A DNA stretch of 64,000 nt from Avena insularis (lineage: Eukaryota; Streptophyta; Magnoliopsida; Poales; Poaceae): NCBI GenBank assembly GCA_023614405.1, contig CM042691.1, forward strand, positions 172,766,927 through 172,830,926. Direction: 5' to 3'. Positions 10,562 through 19,680 of the stretch are shown piece by piece. The translations under genes and the position numbers were made by a program. Within the stretch, counting starts at the first letter, position 1. Each line of letters begins with the position of its first letter. The notes under the pieces were generated by a model. The model did not search any database and was not told the DNA's origin. It worked only from the letters and a program-made list of their open reading frames with translations.

Positions 10562-12255
10562 CTATTCAAAGACGAAATCTGCAGTTTCTGGTGTTTGGTT
10601 CTTGATAAATTCTTCTGGATTCACCATTTGAATGACATCCACTTCTTCATTGTAAGAATCTCCAGAAATATAATGTTTTAGTCTTTGACCATTAACCAAC
10701 TGTGTTGTGTCATCCTTCGGAGAAGAGATTTTGATGGCACCTGAACGGTACACTTCTTTGATAACAAAAGGTCCTTTCCATTTGGAGAGTAGTTTCACTG
10801 CAAAAAATCTGAGACGAGACCTATACAAAAGAACTTTCTCAGCGACATGGAACTTCCTTTTTATAATCCTCCTATCATGCCATCTTTTTACTTTTTCCTT
10901 AAAGAGCCTAGCATTCTCGTAAGCGTACCCTCTCCACTCATCTAGATTACTTAAGTCGAGTAGTCTTTTCTCACCAGCAAGTCTAAAATCTCTATTCAAC
11001 TCTTTCACCGCCCAATAAGCTTTGTGTTCTAATTCTAGCGGCAAGTGACAAGCTTTCCCATAGACCATTTTGTAACGAGACGTCCCCATAGGGTTTTTAT
11101 AAGCAGTTATATAAGCCCACAAAGCTTCATTCAACTTTTTAGCTCAATTTTTTCTAGACCTATTAACAGTCTTCTACAAGATAGATTTACTTTCTCTAAT
11201 GGAAATTTCTACTTGCCCACTAGTCTGAATGACACTTTCGAGAAGATTTCCTAACAGAAACTTGAGAAGATTTCCTGACAGAAACAGGTCGAAACGAAAA
11301 CACAATGAGAACAAGATGCACGAACCTCGGGGGATCCGGGGAATTATATATTATGAAGTTTCAATGCATAAGGAAGGTTTTGACACGGAAACAAAGCAGA
11401 GACGGAGTTCGGGGGAGTCAAACCCCCTCTAGGCGCGACCAGGGTGGGCCCGCGCCTGGGGTGGGTTTGTCCTCCCCGGGCTCCGTTTCCTCTTCATTTT
11501 AGTCTCGTAACTTCCCTTATATATATTAAAAACACCAAAAATATAAAAAGATTGGGGTTTCACGAACCTTCTGGTTTTAGCACTTTTACCTATTCAAAGA
11601 CGAACTCTGCAGTTTTTGGTGTTTGGTTCCTGATAAATTCTTCTGGAGTCACCATATGAATGACATCCACTTAATCATTGTAAGAATCTTCAGAAATATA
11701 ATGTTTTAGTATTTTACCATTAACCACCTGTGTTGTGTCATCCTTCGGAGAAGAGATTTTGATGGCACCTGAATGGTACACTTCTTTGATAACAAAAGGT
11801 CCTTCCCATTTGGAGAGTAGTTTCCCTACAAAAAATCTGAGACGAGACCTATACAAAAGAACTTTCTCACCGACATGGAACTCCCTTTATATAATCCTCC
11901 TATCATGCCATCTTTTTACTTTTTCCTTAAAGATCCTAGCATTCACGTAAGCGTACCCTATCCACTCATCTAGATTACTTAAGTCGAGCAGTCTTTTCTC
12001 ACTAGCAAGTCTAAAATCTCTATTCAACTCTTTCACCGCCCAATAAGCTTTGTGTTCTAATTCTAGCGGCAAGTGACAAGCTTTCCCATAAACCATTTTG
12101 TAACGAGACATCCCCATAGGGTTTTTATAAGCAGTTATATAAGCCCACAAAGCGTCATCCAACTTTTTAGCCCAATTTTTTCTAAACCTATTAACAGTCT
12201 TATGCAAGATAGATTTAATTTCTCTAATGGAAATTTCTACTTGCCCACTAGTCTG
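10235..12255. repeat. ~1,025-bp tandem duplication inside element F
   Basis: Two head-to-tail copies (about 10235-11231 and 11260-12255) share the spacer, the integrase C-terminus and part of the integrase core. 'GAAGATTTCCTGACAG' starts at 10241 and 11265, and 'CGAACCTCGGGGG' at 10296 and 11321. The copies differ by scattered substitutions and small indels. The ~28 bp between them include a third, short, imperfect copy of the left boundary ('GAGAAGATTTCCTAACAG'). Copy 2 is continuous with the rest of pol, so copy 1 is the added one. Confidence 0.88.
10562..11134 (-). pseudogene. Extra copy of element F integrase C-terminus
   Basis: A 190-codon frame begins at 'ALWAYITAYKNPMGTSRYKM', inside the integrase core, and runs through 'GKACHLPLELEHKAYWAVKELN' and the C-terminal 'WKGPFVIKEVYRSGAIKI' segment to a natural-looking stop. 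It lacks the zinc finger and catalytic triad, because the duplication began downstream of them. It is a partial, non-functional copy, although its frame has stayed open. Confidence 0.8.
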
Positions 12256-12743
12256 GGGGTGATAAGCTGAAGCTATTTTGTGGTTTACATCATACTTAGC
12301 GAGATTTTTTCTAAAACCCCCATGAATAAAATGGGAGCCTCCATCAGTCATGAAATATCAAGGTACACCGAACCTAGGAAAATGACATCTTTGAGAATTT
12401 TCAAAGAGTTCTTACCATCAGCACTCCTCGTAGGTATGGCTTCTACCCACTTTGTAACATAGTCAACAGCAACAAGAATATGAGTATACCCTTTTGAAGG
12501 AGGAAAAGGCCCCATAAAGTCGAATCCCCAACAATCAAAAGGTTCAATAACAAGAGAATAATTCATAGGAATTTCATTGCATGTAGAGATGTTACCTACT
12601 CGTTGGCATTCATCATAGGATAAGATAAACTTCCTTGCATCTTTAAAAAGAGTAGGCCAATAAAATCCAGATTGTAAAACCTTCTGTGCAGTCCTATCCC
12701 CAGCATGATGTCCTCCATAAGCACTGCCATGAAATTTCCTCAA
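11590..12743 (-). pseudogene. Element F integrase
   Basis: Three overlapping frames cover the domain: N-terminus 12743-12348, core 12351-11887 and C-terminus 11886-11590. The N-terminus has 'YGGHHAGDRTAQKV' and a C-x-x-x-x-x region, and 'CWGFDFMGPFP' holds the first catalytic Asp. The second Asp is in 'FMTDGGSHF' and the Glu in 'TSGQVEISIREIK'. A TGA at about 12358 replaces what is probably a CGA Arg codon just before 'YFMTDGG', consistent with CpG decay. The C-terminus repeats the sequence of the extra copy at 10562-11134. Confidence 0.8.
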
Positions 12744-13687
12744 TATTTCTTGTTGTTCAAATTCTGGAACACATCTTCTCTTAATGCCATCTACTCCTTC
12801 CTTATATAGGTGTGGGTCATCCCAAAAGTAATGCCTTAGATCATAGAAGAATTTCCCTCTTTGCTAGGCTATAAAGGTTGGAGGCAAATACTTGGAAACA
12901 ATAAAGTTAGCATAATCAGCATACCAAGGATTCTCATGTGTACTTAACCTTATTGCAGCTAACTACTCATTTGGAAAATTATCATTAACAGGCAAAGGGT
13001 CAAAATAAATGTTTTCCAAACGAGATAAATTATCAGCAACAGGATTATCAGAACCTTTCCTATCCACAATATGCAGATCAAACTCTTGCAAAAGCAACAC
13101 CCACCTTATAAGCCTAGGCTTAGCGTCCTTCTTTGTCATAAGGTACTTAATAGTTGCATTGTTAGTATGAATAGTAACTTTAGAATCAACAATATAAGGT
13201 CTAAACTTATCACAAGCAAAGATTATAGCTAAGAACTCTTTTTCAGTAGTAGCATAATCTTTTGAGTAGCATCTAGAGTCTTGCTAGCATAATGAATAAC
13301 ATTCAGCTTCTTGTCAACATGTTGTCCAAGGACAGCACCCACAGCAAAGTCACTAGCATCACACATGATTTCAAAAGGTAAACTCCAATCAGGTGGTTGG
13401 ACTATAGGAGCAGTTGTTAAATCTTTCTTCAAAGTTTCAAAAGCTTCCTTACAATCATCATCAAAAACAAAAGGTACATCTTTTTGAAGAAGATTAGTAA
13501 GGGGCTTTGATATTTTGGAGAAATCTTTAATAAACCTCCTATAGAAACCAGCATGACCTAGGATACTACGAATACCTTTGATATCTCTAGGGCAAGGCAT
13601 CTTCTCAATTGCTTCAATTTTGGCTCTGTCAACTTCAATGCCTCTTTCAGAGATCTTGTGTCCAAGAACAATCCCTTCATTGAACAT
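12744..13687 (-). pseudogene. Element F RT tail and RNase H
   Basis: An open frame at 13687-13229 has 'RSILGHAGFYRRFIKDFS' (RT connection) and 'FEIMCDASDFAVGAVLGQ', with the first RNase H Asp. Beyond a frame break the minus strand still encodes recognisable RNase H segments with the '[19 protein letters not shown]' pattern and a terminal 'VADNLSRLE'. The domain is Athila-like in lacking the chromoviral 'DALSR' form. Confidence 0.75.
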
Positions 13688-13735
13688 AAAATTACATTTC
13701 TCTCAGTTAAGAACAAGGTTGGTTTCCTCACATCT

Positions 13736-14281
13736 CTACAAAACGTTATCAAGATTGTGCAAACAGTTATCAAAAGAAGTTCCGTAGATGGAAAAATCGT
13801 CCATGAAAACCTCTACAATTTCTTCACAAAAACCATGAAAGATAGCAGACATACATCTCTGAAAGGTAGCAGGAGCATTACATAAACCAAAATGCATACG
13901 CCTATAAGCACAAGTACCATAAGGACAAGTGAAAGTGGTTTTCTCCTGGTCCTGTGCTTTCACAGCGATTTGAGAAAACCCAGAATAACCATCAAGAAAG
14001 CAAAAGTGAGTCTTTTTGGACAGCCTTTCAAGCATTTGATCAATAAAGGGAAAAGGATAATGATCTTTCTTAGCAACTTTATTAATCTTTCTAAAATCAA
14101 TGCACATTATATACCTAACCACTACTCCCTGGGGTATAAGCTCATTATCCTCATTAAGCACAACAGTAATTCCTTTCTTGGGAACACAATGAATAGGGCT
14201 AACAAATTGACTATCAGTAATAGGGTAAATAATACCACCATCAAGGAGTTTTAATACCTCATTTCTTAGCACTTCCTTCAT
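13736..14281 (-). pseudogene. Element F reverse transcriptase
   Basis: A 181-codon frame covers most of the RT fingers and palm: 'VSPIHCVPKKGITVVLNED', 'YIMCIDFRKINKVAKKDHYP', 'FCFLDGYSGFSQIAV' and 'MHFGLCNAPATFQRCM'. The catalytic box FMDDFSIYG is intact. The frame ends within the thumb region and resumes shifted in 13687-13229. RT copies element RNA to DNA in virus-like particles, but this copy is separated from its neighbours by frame breaks. Confidence 0.85.
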
Positions 14282-14437
14282 TTTAGGATTTAGACGGCCC
14301 TGGTGCTCAACAACTGGTTTTGCATCAAGCTCAATATTAATAGCATGCTAACACATAGTGGGAGAAACTCCTTTTAAATCATCAAGAGTATAACCCATAG
14401 CTCCTTGGTGCTTCTTCAATACCTCCAATAGCCTTTC

Positions 14438-14680
14438 TTATTCCTTTCCTGAAAGTTTAGAACTAATAATAACAGGATATATCTTCTTATCATCAAGATA
14501 AACATATTTAAGATCAGCAGGTAAAGGTTTTAATTCGAAAACAGGATCGCCTTTGGGTGGTAGTGTGGTACCCAAATCTTCCACAGGTAAATTATGATTA
14601 AGTAACTCAGGCTGACGAAGGAAAACCTCATCAATCTCATTTCTTTCCTTCATAAAGGCATCACTTTCATGATCTTCCAT
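14438..14680 (-). pseudogene. Element F linker between protease and RT
   Basis: The 80-codon frame carries 'FELKPLPADLKYVYLDD' and 'YPVIISSKLSGKE', a conserved stretch preceding RT in this group of plant Gypsy elements. A nearly identical stretch appears in element A at 29290-29390, which supports common ancestry of A and F. The frame overlaps the end of the gag-protease frame by 31 bp in another phase, indicating a frameshift. Confidence 0.72.
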
Positions 14681-15816
14681 GAACTGCTACAAAGCATTGT
14701 TAGGAGCAAGAGAAATAGCAGACAGTAGTCATTTTCATAAGGGGTTTTGGCAAATTTAGAAAAATGAAACTCAAAATATTCTCCAGCAAACTTAGTCAAA
14801 ACTTTTTCCTTCCTACAATCTATGATGGCCCCACTAGTATTAAGGAAGTGTCTACCAAAGATGATAGGATAGGTTTTACTAGCTTCTTTACCAAGTACTA
14901 GAAAATCAGGAGCATATTTAATCTTACCACAAAGGACATCCACATCCCTTACAATACCAATGGGGCAAACTTGATCTCTATTGGCAAGGTGAATAATCAC
15001 ATCAATGTCTTCAATCTCACAAGGACCAATCTCATGCATAATTTCTCTGTAAAGCTCATAAGGGATATCACTAGAACTAGCACCAATATCACATAAACCA
15101 TAATAGCAATAATCACCAATTTTAACAGACAGCACGGGAACACTAGCTTTTCTAACTTTCTTAAGATGAGAAACAATATTAGTAGCATCTTCACAAAAGA
15201 CAATACACTCATCCTCTATATTTCTAGTGACAAGATCTTTCACAATAGCTACCACAGGCTCGATATTAATACGCACATTGGAACCTATAGTTTTCTTTGC
15301 GATTTTGCTAACCACATTAGCCAAAATAGAGTGTTCCCTTACCTTGGAGTGAAAAGGTATCTTCTCAACAGAAGGTTCAGGCAAAATAGGATCAACAGTA
15401 CAAACCTCTATAATGGTAGGAACGTGGGTAACAATATCTTTATAAGGAGCATGGTACTTGTCCCACTCTTTCTTGGGCATCTCAATATAAGAGGCAAAAG
15501 CTTTAAGACATTCGGCAAGAACTTGAGGATCAAGACCAAACTTATTGCTAGTATCACAGAAGTTATCAATTCCCATAAAATATTTAATACATTCATAATC
15601 ATAGTTTATACTTGACTTTCTTCCTTTTTCATTCTCCCAAGCTTCAGTGTTATCTTGAATACGGTCCAAGAGATCCCATTTAACTTCTTCCTTCATACTT
15701 GTGAATGATCTAGCACAAGAAGCATCTAGTAAACCTTTATCCTGAAGAGAAAGCCTAGCATAAAAGTTATTGAGAATAATATTGTTGGGGAGTTCATGAA
15801 TAGGACATTTAAGCAT
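14650..15816 (-). pseudogene. Element F gag C-terminus and protease
   Basis: A 388-codon frame starts in gag ('LMLKCPIHELPNNIILNNFY', 'GLLDASCARSF') and runs into an aspartic protease with 'YYGLCDIGASSSDIPYELY', i.e. D-I-G-A-S. The second protease lobe has 'YPIIFGRHFLNTSGAIIDC'. Upstream, the frame reaches 'WPLDGESTSQAWGRL' before the LINE insertion at 15890. No CCHC zinc knuckle is obvious. This is the longest open stretch in F. Confidence 0.8.
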
Positions 15817-15889
15817 TAATAACTTCAGTCTCCCCCAAGCTTGAGATGTACTCTCTCCGTCAAGAGGCCAACAGTTATATGTATATATA

Positions 15890-16228
15890 TTTTTTTGACT
15901 ATGAGACTATGAGGCAAAAGCCCCACATCAATTTATTAATAGAAAAAAAATAGAGTACAAAGAGTCAAAAAAAATACTTACAAGGGTTAAAGCTAAAAGA
16001 AAGAAACTACTACTAGTACTACTAATTACAAGCAGGATCATTAAGCATTTCTTGATCCCTAGTGCAAACCATCTACCCAATCTAGCAGATAAGCTCTCCA
16101 TTTATTCTTAATTATATATTGAAGTAGATTCATGTCATGAATAAATCTTGATTTCCATTGAGAGAAAGATGGTCTCTGATGATTAAAATTTTTATCATTT
16201 CGAATTAACCAAATGAGAATAAGACTTA
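15890..16228 (-). mobile_element. 5'-truncated LINE fragment in element F gag
   Basis: The Athila gag frame is interrupted by about 340 bp that end, on the minus strand, with 'GATGTGGGGCTTTTGCCTC' and a short A-tract (T-run at 15890-15896 on plus). That is the 3' UTR pattern of grass L1-type LINEs. Just upstream the minus strand encodes 'ILIWLIRNDKNFNHQRPSF' and 'YLLDWVDGLH', resembling the extreme C-terminus of plant LINE ORF2. Gag coding is found on both sides. A target duplication could be the GATATA/TATATA-like sequence at the edges, but this is ambiguous. Confidence 0.65.
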
Positions 16229-16604
16229 TATCCTTTTGGATTTCACCGGGAGGATAAAATTTAGAGTAAAAGAGAGATGCCATCTCCTCCCATTCCATGG
16301 ATTGTCCATTCTTTAGCAGCTTATACCATGCCTCAACTCTCCCTTTCAAGGATATGGATAGTAACTTCTTCTTCACCTATTCAGTTGTGATACCTGCACA
16401 CTTAAACAACCCGCATAATTCATGGATATAAAGCAAGTTATCACCAGGATGGACAGTTCCATCCCCAATATAATAATTATCCATGACACGATTAACAATA
16501 CTCGCAGGTATCTTAAAATGATCTATCTCAACTTGTGGTGGTTTATCTGCTACCCTTTCAGTGGTAGTGGTTTTCCCAAACAGAAAACCAAGTGGGTTAT
16601 CCAT
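16229..16604 (-). pseudogene. Element F gag N-terminus
   Basis: Two in-phase frames, joined across a single in-frame stop at 16377-16379, start 'MDNPLGFLFGKTTTTERV'. They contain 'EAWYKLLKNGQSMEWEEM' and 'ASLFYSKFYPPGEIQKD', the capsid-like retrotransposon gag motif. Translation then passes into the LINE fragment. The start ATG lies about 90 bp downstream of the PBS, as expected for gag. Confidence 0.75.
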
Positions 16605-16691
16605 ATTGGAAACAAAGAAACAAACAGTAACAAAAGGAAATACTCACAGTAAAAGTTCCCCTACCAGTTCCACTCTTCAAAAGCGCTTCAC

Positions 16692-16709
16692 TCCCCGGCA
16701 ACGGCGCAA
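16692..16709 (-). other. Primer binding site of element F
   Basis: Twelve bases inside the 5' LTR the minus strand reads TTGCGCCGTTGCCGGGGA. From memory this matches the complement of the 3' end of plant tRNA-Asp at all but one position, where an expected G is T. The same site, unmutated, occurs in element A at 27415-27432. Confidence 0.75.
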
Positions 16710-16720
16710 GAAAATATTCT

Positions 16721-18229
16721 TGATGACCCACAAGTATAGGGGGTGTATCGTAGTAATTTCGATAAATAGGAGTGTCGATCCCAACAAGGATCAGAAGGTG
16801 CTGAACAGTGGTATGGAGCAGGAAATCCCTGTGAATACTTAGCAAATGGGTTTTTAGTGGTTTTCTGACAAGGCAACAAAATAAAGAGCAAGTAACAGAA
16901 GTGACGAACAAACAGAGCAAGTGGCCTAATCCTTTCTTAGTAAAGGACAAGCCGGTGGAAATACTTATAAGGACTAAACGTTCTTGAGGACACATGGGAA
17001 TTCTGTCAAGTGCTTTCACTTCAAATAGCTGAGTACTCTTCTCTGGTGTTTATAAGTGTTGTGTGAGTGAACCTGTGCTAACATACTGCCCTTCCTAGGA
17101 CTAATACATACTTGTGATTAAATCCCCTATAAACATCCGTAACTACAGTAAATTAATTAAGAAATAAATCTAACCACGGCCTTAAACTCTGAGATCCTAC
17201 GCTCCCTTGTGCAAAGGTGTCCTAACGGGGGTTTAGGTTTTTGTCACTCCGACAACCCCACAATTAGTAGAAAAATAAACAATGCATCCCCATATGCCCA
17301 TAAATAGTGAAGTGTCATGTAGTCGATGTTCACATGACACCACTAGAAGAATAGCACCACAACTTAAATACTAAACCATTGAATAACAACTCATCACAGA
17401 TTCACTACTAACAACATGACTTCTCCCATGTTCCGCAAGAACTAAACGTACTACTCACAAGACATCATATGGATCAAGATCAAATATGATATGATAAGGG
17501 ATAACAATCTGAACATAAACAATAATCCAATGGTTCCACTCACAAGCATCAACTACAATAGTAATTAACACCGGGAAAGTTTCCCCTAAGAACTAAAGCA
17601 ATATCCAACACAATTGTTACAGCGGGACGCAATGGTGATGATGGTGCTGGTGAAGATGATGGTGTGGATGATGATGACCCTGATAAAGCGTAGCTTGATG
17701 ATGGTGTTGATGGCCACGGTCTCCCCTCTCCGGGAAGGAATTCCCCCGGCAGAAATCTGTTTGCCGGAGAGATCTTTCTCTCTCGGTGTTTTCTGCCTCC
17801 CAGAGGCGGCGGAAATCTATCTATGGTCGCTCCCCCAGTGTTAGGGTTCCGTTGGGAAGATATAGGCGAAGGGGCGGAGTCGGAGCCCGAACAGGTGGGC
17901 CAAACCCACCCTAAGCGAGGGGTTAGGTGAGCCCGTGCCTAGGGGGTGTGGGCCCCCTGAGGCCCCCCTTCGCTCCTCCTTCTGGCTTCCTTCGTCTTCC
18001 GGTAAAATAATATGTTTCCATATTTTTCTGGTATTTTTCTGATCTTCACGAAATTGCACCGAAACGCCGTCTTTTCCATCAGAATCCATACTCCGGCAGT
18101 ACATCCTCCAGGAATCATCCAACATGCATAAGCATATGAAAAGCCATAAGTAATACCTCATAAGAAGACAAATATCAATGAATAGAGGTAAATTATGATA
18201 TAGAATGGTGATGCAAATTGGGCGTATCA
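16721..18229 (-). repeat. 5' LTR of element F (1,509 bp)
   Basis: In element sense the LTR starts at 18229 with TGATACGCCCAATTTGCATC and ends at 16721 with ...TGTGGGTCATCA. The start is characteristic of Athila-group LTRs in grasses. It directly abuts satellite sequence (AAGATGCACCC) on its right, so the insertion was into the tandem repeat. A GC-rich segment with inverted G/C runs lies at 17880-17980. Several 60-140 codon frames inside it have no known domain. Confidence 0.82.
17859..17866 (-). promoter_or_regulatory. Possible TATA box of element F LTR
   Basis: The minus strand reads CGCCTATATCTTCCC here, about 370 bp into the LTR in element sense. It is a weak match to a TATA box, chosen by position and composition. 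Confidence 0.35.
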
Positions 18230-18405
18230 AAGATGCACCCATCTACCTCCGAAATTACATTCAAGATGAATATACCGCACTTGTCGCTTAGGATTGACCT
18301 AATTTCGTTAAATCGACAAGAAGTCAGTGAAGTTTGCGAAGTTAGATAGGATGCTTGAAAAATGGAATTATATAAGAAACTGTGGTCCACTTTGTGTGAT
18401 AATTG
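18230..18405. repeat. Satellite monomer remnant right of element F
   Basis: The sequence resumes at 'AGATGCACCCATCTACCTCC' and continues with recognisable but diverged monomer sequence ('GACCTAATTTCGTTAAATCG', 'GGTCCACTT'). It ends near 18405, where non-repeat sequence starts. Confidence 0.65.
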
Positions 18406-18751
18406 GGGCGGTTGCATTTTCTTTTAACTATGGTAGGTCCCGTAGGAGCGAGGTGCTTTAGTTAACACGGTCGATGGAAGTACAAATTACATCAAGGATC
18501 TCTTAAAAAATGAAAATTACATCCAAGTTCATGCATTTAGTAAAATGTCCCTAAAACTAAGCAATGGAGTGTGTTTTCAGGTTTGCGCATACTAGCCTTC
18601 ATTGTGCCAAAGTCTATCAATATAATCTTCTAGATGCTAAGAATGGAAAAGAAGATCCAACTACTCGCAATGTTTGGATTTGCTAGTCTTGATCCAACGG
18701 TCAATTTTCAAAGTTATCCATGCACTATACTATAGTGGTATGGTATTGGAA

Positions 18752-18780
18752 GAGATAAGATAAGATAAAGATAAGATAAG
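18752..18780. repeat. (GATAA)n microsatellite
   Basis: A short run of AGATAAGATAAGATAAAG-type units, about five repeats, inside the inverted-repeat-bounded segment. Confidence 0.85.
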
Positions 18781-19016
18781 AAGTACTACTTCGAAAGGCT
18801 GGTGTTTCGATTAACCTTTCCCTCCCGATGTTTGGGAAGAGTGAAAAATTCGAAACCGAAAAAGTTTGAATTTTTTTGGCCGCCAAGGACCAAAGTGGTT
18901 TCCTTCCTGTGTACTACTCCTCCTACTTCACACCAACACGGCTACCGAACATGCCAGAGAAATATACCCGCCCTCTCAAAAAAGAAAAGAAAAAGAAACA
19001 GAGCCACCGTACAAAG

Positions 19017-19028
19017 GCACACGTGTGC
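19017..19028. promoter_or_regulatory. G-box within a perfect 12-bp palindrome
   Basis: GCACACGTGTGC is a perfect palindrome centred on CACGTG, the plant G-box bound by bZIP and bHLH factors. It lies about 60 bp upstream of a TATA-like GATATAAG (19084-19091) on the plus strand. The arrangement is promoter-like, but no downstream gene is found. Confidence 0.35.
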
Positions 19029-19083
19029 ATCGCCACACTGTAGATGAGGGAGAGATCAGTCGGGCCGGTACGCGATGGGTGGA

Positions 19084-19091
19084 GATATAAG
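19084..19091 (+). promoter_or_regulatory. TATA-like element
   Basis: GGAGATATAAGAGGC on the plus strand resembles a plant TATA box, downstream of the palindromic G-box. The following ~200 bp hold a pyrimidine-rich stretch (19237-19310) like a plant 5' leader, but then run into satellite sequence. Confidence 0.3.
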
Positions 19092-19310
19092 AGGCAGCGC
19101 AGGAGAGAAAAAACACACAATTTTTTTTGCATGCATAGGTCCTGAAATTTACTAGTACTAGTAGAGTGTACACTTTAAGGCGACATGAGTACCTGGTTTC
19201 AGGAATCCATCATAACTTTGCTCTGACATCGCACATCCTTCAACTCCTCCTCTTCACTCCTCTCGCGCTGCCTCTTTTTTAAGGCTCGCGCAGCCTCCCT
19301 TTTGTTCTCT

Positions 19311-19398
19311 TACTTGTGTAGCTCAAGTTGGACCAAATTTTGTTAAATAGTCAAGATGCAAAATCTTAGAAAGAAGTTAAACCCTTTGTCCAAACTCT
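19311..19398. repeat. Isolated satellite fragment
   Basis: About 88 bp match the monomer start ('GCTCAAGTTGGACC', 'CAAGATGCAAAATCTTAG', 'TGTCCAAACTCT'). The fragment lies between two non-satellite stretches, so it is either a monomer trapped between two insertions or sequence carried inside one. Confidence 0.65.
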
Positions 19399-19680
19399 GG
19401 CGCACGTGTGTCGACCTGCCTTGTCGTTCCATTTCACACCCTGCGACCTGCAGCATGCTGGTTCGAAAGTGAGGAGTTTTTTTGTGTGTGTGAAGCAAGT
19501 ACATTAGTACGACGGGTATGGCTCACCTGATCACTCAAGAAGGACCCGACCAGTTTTCCTTGCTTAACTTTGGGGCCCTTTGTGCTAAATTTAGGGACCT
19601 CTATGTAATTTTGTCCTTTTTTGAGGTCTTTGATGTAAATTGTACTCCCATCGACCATGTTGAGTTTTAACTACAAGTAT

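Larger units (their letters stand above)
8921..18229 (-). mobile_element. Element F: truncated Athila-type Gypsy
   Basis: A minus-strand Gypsy element with 5' LTR (16721-18229), PBS, gag, protease, RT, RNase H, integrase, a post-pol accessory ORF and part of the 3' UTR. The 3' LTR is missing, as the sequence runs into element E near 8920. Lineage is inferred from the gag segment 'LMLKCPIHELPNNI', the 'FELKPLPADLKYVYL' linker upstream of RT, and the FMDDFSIYG RT box. These are features I associate with Athila/Tat-group plant elements. A LINE fragment (15890-16228) and an internal duplication (10235-12255) were added later. Confidence 0.82.
18406..19680. other. Inverted-repeat-bounded segment, possible MULE-like insertion
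   Basis: Non-satellite sequence occupies 18406-19310 and 19399-19680, separated by an 88-bp piece of monomer. Imperfect inverted repeats of about 105 bp lie at roughly 18455-18565 and 19558-19665. The left contains 'GGTCGATGGAAGTACAAATT' and the right 'GTAAATTGTACTCCCATCG', which are reverse complements with a few changes. Long terminal inverted repeats around unique DNA suggest a Mutator-like or foldback element, perhaps having captured host DNA. I cannot define 9-bp target duplications, and no transposase is present. Confidence 0.4.

Noticed and set aside
16692..16709. tRNA gene fragments suggested by tRNA 3'-end sequence at 16692, 22461, 27415, 53008, 56845 and similar sites
   Set aside because: Only the 12-18 bases complementary to a tRNA 3' end are present, directly next to LTRs. 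They are primer binding sites and no cloverleaf surrounds them.
1479..18229. E and F read as one element with LTRs 1479-5469 and 16721-18229
   Set aside because: The two LTRs are unrelated in sequence and length, and the coding parts belong to different Gypsy lineages with a full pol each.
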